From Oscillospiraceae bacterium (GTDB lineage Bacteria; Bacillota; Clostridia; Oscillospirales; Oscillospiraceae), in contig SVKX01000002.1 in the NCBI GenBank assembly GCA_015068225.1, forward strand, positions 62,001-126,000: a stretch of 64,000 bases of DNA, given 5' to 3'. Position 1 is the stretch's first letter; the number at the start of each line of letters is the position of its first letter. This document shows positions 56,916 through 64,000 of the stretch, in pieces. The notes below the pieces were generated by a model. That model ran no database searches. It had not been told where the DNA came from and saw nothing but the letters and a program-made list of their open reading frames with translations. The position numbers and the translations under genes were made by a program.

Positions 56916-58721
56916 TTACTGCTCCATCAGAGCTTCCATCTCATCCAACAGCTCGCCAAAGAGCTGGAGAGCCTGATTCACAGGCTCGGGACCGGTCATA
57001 TCCACACCGGCGCCCTTGAGAAGGTCAATGGGACTCTTAGAGCAGCCGCCGGACAGGAAGCCAAGGTAGTCCTTCACCGCGCTCTCGCCCTCAGAAAGGA
57101 TTCTGCGGGACAGAGCGATGGCAGCGGAATAGCCGGTAGCATACTGGAAGACATAATAGTTATAGTAGAAATGAGGGATTCTTGCCCATTCCATGGCGAT
57201 TCGGTCATCCACGATCATGTCCGGTCCAAAATACAACTCATTCAAGCGCTTGTACTCAGCGCAAAGAACTTCGGCAGTAAGGGTCTTGCCCTCCTGTACC
57301 ATGCGGCCAATGTTCAGCTCAAACTCGGCAAACATGGTCTGGCGGTACAGCGTGCCCTTGAACTGATCCAGGAAATGATTGATCAGGTATGCCCGCTCCT
57401 TCTTGTCCGTTGTCTTGGCAAGCAGGTGTTCCATCAACAGGGCTTCATTGCAGGTAGAGGCAACCTCTGCCACAAAGATCACATAGCCGCTGTCCACGGG
57501 ATTCTGATGCTTGTTGGAAAGATAGGAATGGAGGGCGTGGCCCATCTCATGGGCGAGAGTGAACTGGCTGTCCAAGGTGCCGGTATAGTTCAGCAGCACA
57601 TAAGGATGCACAGCCGCGCCAGCAGAGTAGGCACCACTGCGCTTGCCCTCATTGGTGTAGACATCGATCCAGCGGTTCTCAAAGCCCTGCTTCAAAATGG
57701 CACGGTAATCCTCACCCAGAGGTGCCAGCGCATCATAAACTGTCTGCTTTGCCTCTGCAAAAGGAATATGCTTATCCACATCGGAAAGCAGGGGCGTATA
57801 TACATCGTAGAAATGCAGCTCATCTACGCCCAACAGCTTCTTACGCAGTCGGACATAGCGGTGCATCTTGTCCATATTCTGATGGACAGCCTCGATCAGA
57901 TTCAGATACACAGAAGTGGGAACATTTGTCCTGTCCAAGGATGCTTCAAAGGCAGAATTATACTTTCTGGCCTCCGCAAAGAACTTCAGCTGCTTATTCT
58001 GGGCATTGAGCAAGGAAGCGGCAGTATTCTTAAAGCCAGCAAAGCTGTCATACAGGTTTTCATATGCGCTCTTGCGAAGCACCCGGTCGGGGCTTTCCTC
58101 CAAAGAAACGAAATTGCCCTGACGCAGAGGATAGCGATTGCCCTCAGCATCCACTGCATCCTGGAAGGAAATGTCCGCATTTGCAAACATGCCGTAAATA
58201 TCGTCAGGAGCAGATGCCATCTCGCCGGCAGCGGCCAGCAGCTTTTCTTCCGCGGCGGAAAGTGTGTGGGCTTTGCGGCGGCGGGTATTCGTCAGGGCGC
58301 GGCGGAACCGCTCCAGAGGAGGATACTCTGCATAGAAGCTATCCAGCTTTTCATCAGAAATCGCCATGATCTCAGGAGTTTCAAAGCTGCAGGCAGCGCG
58401 CAGGGCAACAACAGTTCCCATAAACTTTCCGGACATCGCCTGATAGGTGGCATTACGGGTATCCTCGTCGGCTTTGCGCATGCAGTAGTTAGCAAGTCGG
58501 GAAGCCTTGACGCTCACATCTTCGTCGTATTTCAGGAAATCATACAATGTCTTGCCGCTTTCTGCAAGTCTTCCGGCAAAGCCAACAAGATAAGCTTTAT
58601 CCTGCTCCAATGTGGCAAGCTCAGCCTCCCAGGCCTCATCAGAAATATACAGGTCTTCTGTAGCCCACTTATCTTCCTGCGCGATTTCGCTGCGCTGGGG
58701 AATTCTTTTGTTTTTTCCCAT
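56916..58721 (-). CDS. pepF: Oligoendopeptidase F
   Basis: FTLAHEMGHALHSYLSNK; M3B architecture. Confidence 0.95.
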   Translation of the reverse strand: MGKNKRIPQRSEIAQEDKWATEDLYISDEAWEAELATLEQDKAYLVGFAGRLAESGKTLYDFLKYDEDVSVKASRLANYCMRKADEDTRNATYQAMSGKFMGTVVALRAACSFETPEIMAISDEKLDSFYAEYPPLERFRRALTNTRRRKAHTLSAAEEKLLAAAGEMASAPDDIYGMFANADISFQDAVDAEGNRYPLRQGNFVSLEESPDRVLRKSAYENLYDSFAGFKNTAASLLNAQNKQLKFFAEARKYNSAFEASLDRTNVPTSVYLNLIEAVHQNMDKMHRYVRLRKKLLGVDELHFYDVYTPLLSDVDKHIPFAEAKQTVYDALAPLGEDYRAILKQGFENRWIDVYTNEGKRSGAYSAGAAVHPYVLLNYTGTLDSQFTLAHEMGHALHSYLSNKHQNPVDSGYVIFVAEVASTCNEALLMEHLLAKTTDKKERAYLINHFLDQFKGTLYRQTMFAEFELNIGRMVQEGKTLTAEVLCAEYKRLNELYFGPDMIVDDRIAMEWARIPHFYYNYYVFQYATGYSAAIALSRRILSEGESAVKDYLGFLSGGCSKSPIDLLKGAGVDMTGPEPVNQALQLFGELLDEMEALMEQ

Positions 58722-58819
58722 GATAATCCTCCCTAAAACTGTTTTTATACATTATAGCATTCCGGAAAAGAAAATGCAATCCTTGCAATTATTGGAAAAC
58801 TGTGCTATTTTAATCTGCG

Positions 58820-59722
58820 GTGATTATTATGAAAAACAGGCTTCAGGGTAGTGCATATTTACTGGCTGCCACTTTAATATGGGGAACTTCCTTTGTGTCC
58901 CAGAGCGTGGGTATGGATCATCTTGGACCCTTTTCCTTCCAGTCCATCCGATGCGCAATGGCAGTTATCGCGCTGCTTCCCGTGATCTGGCTGGCAGATC
59001 GCAAAAAAGAAGATGGCAAAACATTTCTTTCCAGGTTTGCCGATAAAAAACTGTGGATTGGCGGAATTCTTTGCGCGATTCCTTTGTTCTTTGCCATTAA
59101 TCTGCAGCAGCTTGGCATAATGTATACGACCGCAGGCAAATCCGCATTCCTGACAGCCATGTACATCGTATTTGTGCCGCTGCTTGGTCTGTTTACCGGC
59201 AAAAAAATATCTCCCATGATCCCTGTCAGTGTAGTGTTGGCTGTGTTGGGACTGTATTTTCTGAGCTGCATGGGGGTTACGCAGATCAGCATTGGCGATC
59301 TCTATCTCATCGGCTGCGCTGTCTGCTTTGCGATTCAAATCATAGTTGTAGCAAAATTCGCGCCGGATGTGGATGCCCTGCGGCTCAACTGCCTGCAGGC
59401 AGGTATCTGCTCCCTCCTCTCCGCACCGGTCATGCTGTTTGCAGAAGCACCCACACTGACGGATGTTACCGCTGCCTTTTTCCCTTTGTGCTTTTCGGGA
59501 ATTATGTCCATGGGCGCAGGCTACTCCCTGCAGATTCTAGGTCAGCAAAAGCTGGAAGCATCTCTGGCTTCTTTGATCATGAGTCTGGAATCTGTTTTTG
59601 CTGTGCTTGCCGGATGGCTGCTGCTTCAGGAGACTTTGACGGTCTGGGAAGGAATTGGTTGTGTGCTTGTTTTTTCCGCCGTGATCCTTTCCCAAATCGA
59701 GATTAAGCAACCCAAAAAGTAA
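58820..59722 (+). CDS. DMT superfamily (EamA) transporter
   Basis: LLAATLIWGTSFVSQ; duplicated EamA hydrophobic pattern. Confidence 0.92.
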   Translation: MIIMKNRLQGSAYLLAATLIWGTSFVSQSVGMDHLGPFSFQSIRCAMAVIALLPVIWLADRKKEDGKTFLSRFADKKLWIGGILCAIPLFFAINLQQLGIMYTTAGKSAFLTAMYIVFVPLLGLFTGKKISPMIPVSVVLAVLGLYFLSCMGVTQISIGDLYLIGCAVCFAIQIIVVAKFAPDVDALRLNCLQAGICSLLSAPVMLFAEAPTLTDVTAAFFPLCFSGIMSMGAGYSLQILGQQKLEASLASLIMSLESVFAVLAGWLLLQETLTVWEGIGCVLVFSAVILSQIEIKQPKK

Positions 59723-59728
59723 AAATAG

Positions 59729-59757
59729 GAGGCACCTGCTAAGCAGGTGCCTCTTTG
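59729..59757. terminator. Bidirectional terminator
   Basis: GAGGCACCTGC-TAA-GCAGGTGCCTC then TTTG. Confidence 0.75.
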
Positions 59758-59763
59758 TTATAA

Positions 59764-60534
59764 TCAAGCCTTCTGCTTATCGGCAGAAATCAGCCGCTTC
59801 ATCGCTTCGATACCAACACGGATCGCGCCGGAAGTATCTTCCGTCATCTGCATAAACATTCCCAGCTTTTCCCGCTCCTGATTCCAGACCGCATGAAAAC
59901 AGCTGCCGCACCGCACACCCAGCGCCGCTGCCACAACAAACAGTGCCGCCGACTCCATTTCGCTGGCTTTCACGCCCAGCCGCTTCCAAGATTCCCATTT
60001 CTGAAGTAATTCATAATGAACAGGCGACTTCTCCGGCGCGTGCTGCCCGTAGAAGGAGTCTTTACACTGGACCACGCCCACATGGGTACGGAAACCCAAG
60101 TCCTCACTTGCAGCCTTCAGCGCCGCGGTGATGTCAAAATCCGCAACGGACGGGAATTCAATAGGCGCATATTCCAGCGAGGTATGCTCAAATCGTACCG
60201 CTCCCGTGGCCACCACCACATCTCCCGGACACACATTCAGATCAATGCCACCGCAGGTTCCCACCCGAATAAACGTGTCCGCACCGATGGCAGCAAGCTC
60301 TTCCATAGCAATGGCCGCAGAGGGGCCGCCAATGCCGGTAGAGCAAACGCTAACCTTTTCTCCAAGGAGTGTACCGGTGTAAATATTGTACTCCCGATTC
60401 ATGCCAATATGGACGGGGTTATCAAAATGCTTGGCAATGCTTTCACACCGTCCAGGGTCACCGGGCAAGAAAACATAACGGCCCACATCTCCGGCAACAC
60501 AGTGGATATGAAACTGTCTTCCTGTATCCTGCAT
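59764..60534 (-). CDS. udp: Uridine/nucleoside phosphorylase
   Basis: [56 protein letters not shown] at 60534. Confidence 0.92.
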   Translation of the reverse strand: MQDTGRQFHIHCVAGDVGRYVFLPGDPGRCESIAKHFDNPVHIGMNREYNIYTGTLLGEKVSVCSTGIGGPSAAIAMEELAAIGADTFIRVGTCGGIDLNVCPGDVVVATGAVRFEHTSLEYAPIEFPSVADFDITAALKAASEDLGFRTHVGVVQCKDSFYGQHAPEKSPVHYELLQKWESWKRLGVKASEMESAALFVVAAALGVRCGSCFHAVWNQEREKLGMFMQMTEDTSGAIRVGIEAMKRLISADKQKA

Positions 60535-60551
60535 ATTTATACCTCCATTAT

Positions 60552-63500
60552 TTAGAAAAAGCTGACCTGACTGGTATCCGGTAAGCTGCCGAACGCCCCA
60601 GCTTCCTTCAGCATATGAATATGAGTCTTGGAAGCTTTCGGACATGCGGCCGAAAACTCTTCAATGGACAAAAATTGCTTTCCATCACGGCCGCTCACAA
60701 TATCCCAAGCCGCGCTCTCACCCAATCCGGAAATCGCCACAAAAGGCGGCCGCAGCTTTCCATCCTCAATAAGGAATTTAGTAGCATGGCTTTTATAAAT
60801 ATCGATAGGCAAGAACTCAAACCCACGCAGGTAGTATTCATAGACCACCTCCAGCGTGGTCAGTAGATCCTCATCCTTGCTGGTGGCATCCTCGTTTCCG
60901 TCAATGGCCTCAATGTTCGCCTTTACCGAGTCCATTCCATGGGTCATAAGGACTGCATCAAATCCGCCCTTTTGGCTGCGGCGGTAGAAATATGCCGCAT
61001 AGAACGCCAGTGGATAATTTACCTTAAACCAGGCGATCCGGAATGCCATCATAACATAGGCCACCGCGTGAGCCTTGGGGAACAGGTATTTGATCTTCTT
61101 GCAGGAGCCAATGTACCAATCCGGAACACCCGCAGCCACCATCTCCTGCTCGGCACCCTCCGGCAATCCCCTACCCTTACGGACAGACTCCATGATCTTG
61201 AAGGCTCGTTTTTCCGGAATGCCGCAGGATATCAGATAGATCATAATATCGTCACGACAGCCGATGGTGCCGTCCACCGTAGCCGTCTTGGAAGTGATCA
61301 AATCCCGGGCATTTCCCAGCCACACATCTGTACCATGGGTGTAACCGGAGATCCGCACCAGAAAATCGAACTTTTCCGGCATAGTATCCAGCAGCACCCC
61401 ACGGGTAAAGCGGGTATTGAACTCTGGCACGGCCACCGCACCGGTAGGTCCGAGAAGCGGATCATTTTCATAACCAAGCACTTTACTGGAGGTAAAAATG
61501 GACATGGTCTTCTTATCATCCAGCGGAATGGTCTTGGCATCCACTCCGGTCATATCCTCCATCATACGGATCATGGTGGGATCATCGTGGCCCAACATAT
61601 CCAGCTTCAGAAGGTTTTCTTCCATGGAGTGGTATTCAAAATGGGTTGTGATCTGGTCAGATTTGGGGTCATCTGCCGGATGCTGCACAGGGCAGAAATC
61701 CCAGATCTCATTTTCCTGAGGAATGACCACCAGACCGCCGGGATGCTGGCCGGTAGTACGGCGCACACCCACGCAGCCGGAAGCCAGACGGCTCATTTCT
61801 GCCGCCGGAGCTGCAGTGCCCCGCTCTTCCAGATATTTCTTAACATAGCCAAAGGCCGTCTTATCCGCAACCGTACCAATGGTTCCTGCCCGGAAAACAT
61901 GGGCTTTTCCGAACATTTCTGTACAATAGGCATGGGCTCTAGACTGATATTCGCCGGAGAAATTCAGGTCGATATCCGGCACTTTATCGCCGCCAAAACC
62001 CAAAAACGTTTCAAAGGGAATGTTAAAGCCATCCTTTTCCAGCTTCGTACCGCATTTGGGGCAATTTGCATCCGGAAGATCCGCGCCACAGTTATAGCCC
62101 TTAGGCACATCGAGGATCGTATGTTTGCAGCTTGCATTGGGGCAGCGGTAATGGGGCGGAAAGGAATTGACCTCTGTGATTCCCGACAAATATGCGACAA
62201 TGGAGGACCCCACCGATCCACGGGAGCCCACAAGATAGCCATTCTCCAGTGAATTCTGCACAAGGCGCTGGGCGGACATATAGATCACATCATAATGACA
62301 GTTGATAATATCATTCAGCTCTGTATCCACACGCTTGGAGAAAAGCTCAGGGGGATTTTCGCCATAGAGTCTGTGGAATTTTCCGTAAACAAGGTCCTTA
62401 AGGTCCTCCACGGAATTCTCGATCTTGGGCGCAAACAGATTGTGAGGCACGGGACGCAGGGTTTCGCACATATCTGCGATCAAATTGGTGTTGGTTACCA
62501 CAGCCTCAAACGCCTTTTCTTCTCCAAGGTAGGAAAACTCTTTCAGCATTTCGTCCGTAGACCGGAAATACAAGGGATTATCCCGGTCGCAGTCCTTAAA
62601 GCCCTTGGTAGCCAGCAGGATATGACGAAATATTTCATCCTCCGGATTCAGGAAATGGACATCTCCTGTGGCAACCACAGGCTTTCCAAGCTCGTCCGCA
62701 ATGGCCACGATCTTGCGGTTAAGGTCACGGAGTTCCTCATCATTCTCCACCCGAAGCTTCGGTTCTTCAAGCATAAAGCGGTTGTTGGAGACTGGTTGGA
62801 TCTCCAGATAGTCATAAAAGGACGCCAGCCTCTTGATCTCCGCATCCGGTGCGCCAAATAAAACGCTCTGGAAAACCTCATTATTCTCGCACGCAGAGCC
62901 GATGATCAACCCTTCCCGGTACTTCATAAGCTCAGACTTGAAAATACGGGGATTCTTCTTGTAGAATTTCAGATTGGAGTCAGAGATCAGATGATACAGA
63001 TTCCGCAGGCCAACCTGATTCTTCGCAAAAAGAATGATATGCTGGGAGCGGACATGATTGCTATCCTGACGGAAGCGGATCTTCTGCTCCGTTAGCGCTT
63101 GATTAACAGACTGTAGATTTCTGACCCCCTGCTCTTCCAGCTTCTCGAAAAGTTTCCCAAGAATCTTTCCGCAAATCAGGGCATCATCTGCTGCTCTGTG
63201 GTGGTTAAAATCGCCCAGATCAAAGGCCTTAGCCACAATATTCAGCTTATGCTGATTCAGCTCCGGCATGAGGCACTGGGCAAGGATCAGCGTGTCTACC
63301 GAATTGACCGTATAATCAATTCCCAGACGGCTACACTCTCTGTGAATGAATGTGGTATCAAAGCGGGCGTTATGCGCAGCCAGAACACGGCCACCTACAA
63401 ATTCCAGGAACTTCGGCAGCACCTCTTCAATTTTGGGTGCACCCTGAAGCATCTCATCTGTAATGCCGGTAAGATCCGTTGTCTCCTTGTCCAACCGCTG

Positions 63501-64000
63501 CTGAGGATCCACAAAGGTCTGGAAGCGGTCGATCTCTCTGCCCTGCTTCATCAAAACTGCACCAATCTCGATGATCCGGTCATGCCGGGGTGCAAGTCCA
63601 GTGGTTTCCAGATCAAAGGCTACATACTCATCGTCAAAGCTTAAATCCGCACTGCCACAGACAGCAGGAATATCGTCCACATCGTTGACATAGTAGCCCT
63701 CACAGCCATAGAGGATCTTGATGGTCTCATCAGTTCCGGCAACCTTGGGCGCACCCTTCCAGTCCTCTACCACATGAAGCGCGTCCGTAAAGGACTGCAC
63801 GCAGCCATGATCCGTAATTGCAATAGCTTTATGTCCCCATGCAGCAGCCTGCTTTATGGCTGCCTTTGTATTGGTCAGCGCGTCCATATTGCTCATGACC
63901 GTATGCATATGCAGCTCTACCCGTTTGCCGTTTTTGGCAGTATCCTGCCGTTTTGGCATTGCACCGGGCATAATGGCATTAGGCTTCAAAACCATTTCAT
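60552..64000 (-). CDS. polC: DNA polymerase III PolC-type alpha subunit (5' part outside window)
   Basis: PHP plus exonuclease ([11 protein letters not shown]) plus polymerase; [22 protein letters not shown]-terminal domains missing at edge. Confidence 0.96.
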   Translation of the reverse strand, partial: EMVLKPNAIMPGAMPKRQDTAKNGKRVELHMHTVMSNMDALTNTKAAIKQAAAWGHKAIAITDHGCVQSFTDALHVVEDWKGAPKVAGTDETIKILYGCEGYYVNDVDDIPAVCGSADLSFDDEYVAFDLETTGLAPRHDRIIEIGAVLMKQGREIDRFQTFVDPQQRLDKETTDLTGITDEMLQGAPKIEEVLPKFLEFVGGRVLAAHNARFDTTFIHRECSRLGIDYTVNSVDTLILAQCLMPELNQHKLNIVAKAFDLGDFNHHRAADDALICGKILGKLFEKLEEQGVRNLQSVNQALTEQKIRFRQDSNHVRSQHIILFAKNQVGLRNLYHLISDSNLKFYKKNPRIFKSELMKYREGLIIGSACENNEVFQSVLFGAPDAEIKRLASFYDYLEIQPVSNNRFMLEEPKLRVENDEELRDLNRKIVAIADELGKPVVATGDVHFLNPEDEIFRHILLATKGFKDCDRDNPLYFRSTDEMLKEFSYLGEEKAFEAVVTNTNLIADMCETLRPVPHNLFAPKIENSVEDLKDLVYGKFHRLYGENPPELFSKRVDTELNDIINCHYDVIYMSAQRLVQNSLENGYLVGSRGSVGSSIVAYLSGITEVNSFPPHYRCPNASCKHTILDVPKGYNCGADLPDANCPKCGTKLEKDGFNIPFETFLGFGGDKVPDIDLNFSGEYQSRAHAYCTEMFGKAHVFRAGTIGTVADKTAFGYVKKYLEERGTAAPAAEMSRLASGCVGVRRTTGQHPGGLVVIPQENEIWDFCPVQHPADDPKSDQITTHFEYHSMEENLLKLDMLGHDDPTMIRMMEDMTGVDAKTIPLDDKKTMSIFTSSKVLGYENDPLLGPTGAVAVPEFNTRFTRGVLLDTMPEKFDFLVRISGYTHGTDVWLGNARDLITSKTATVDGTIGCRDDIMIYLISCGIPEKRAFKIMESVRKGRGLPEGAEQEMVAAGVPDWYIGSCKKIKYLFPKAHAVAYVMMAFRIAWFKVNYPLAFYAAYFYRRSQKGGFDAVLMTHGMDSVKANIEAIDGNEDATSKDEDLLTTLEVVYEYYLRGFEFLPIDIYKSHATKFLIEDGKLRPPFVAISGLGESAAWDIVSGRDGKQFLSIEEFSAACPKASKTHIHMLKEAGAFGSLPDTSQVSFF

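Noticed and set aside
56892-58736. 614-aa ORF antisense to pepF
   Set aside because: Shadow of pepF, whose HExxH and full-length homology pattern are clear.
60939-62252. 437-aa ORF antisense to polC
   Set aside because: Shadow ORF within the PolC polymerase domain.
1-64000. Mobile elements, phage modules, defence systems, tRNA or rRNA genes
   Set aside because: No transposase, integrase, phage structural, restriction or toxin-antitoxin signature and no tRNA/rRNA-like sequence was recognised on either strand by eye; a tRNAscan/Infernal run would be decisive.

Overview
The window is a mostly syntenic housekeeping segment of a spore-forming Clostridia-type Firmicute (taxon is inference, from cotJ genes, both PolC and DnaE, ECF modules, WhiA and a T-box alaS). 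Left to right it carries: cotJ spore-coat genes; an M13 metallopeptidase; alpha/beta hydrolase, NUDIX and cytidylate-kinase-like genes; the run pgsA-rimO-recX-recA-prmC-DUF1385 with a two-component system and lipoprotein; dnaE-whiA-murB; a ferredoxin; a PyrF-like protein without catalytic motifs; clpE; truA-ecfT-ecfA2-ecfA1; a class A PBP; DUF1292; a probable structured ncRNA (6S-like); a PPIase foldase; a split TauE/SafE pair; ruvX; TspO; rpmG-secE-nusG-rplK-rplA // rplJ-rplL; a GH3 lipoprotein; an Mrp ATPase; ABC-F; RNase M5; holA; comEC; T-box-alaS; pepF; a DMT transporter; udp; and polC (cut by the window edge). I saw no transposase, phage module, CRISPR array, rRNA or tRNA. The most interesting items are: (1) a reverse-oriented repeat-bearing lipoprotein gene inserted between rplA and rplJ, preceded by its own promoter, a 28-codon uORF and an intrinsic terminator overlapping the uORF stop; (2) a PyrF-fold protein that has lost all OMP-decarboxylase catalytic motifs; (3) a structured intergenic RNA candidate at about 35.64-35.86 kb; (4) twin GTGGGAGG...CCAC structured elements before rplK and rplA; (5) a split TauE/SafE pair whose TTG start and SD lie in a terminator-like hairpin. 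All calls are by eye; no database search was run.
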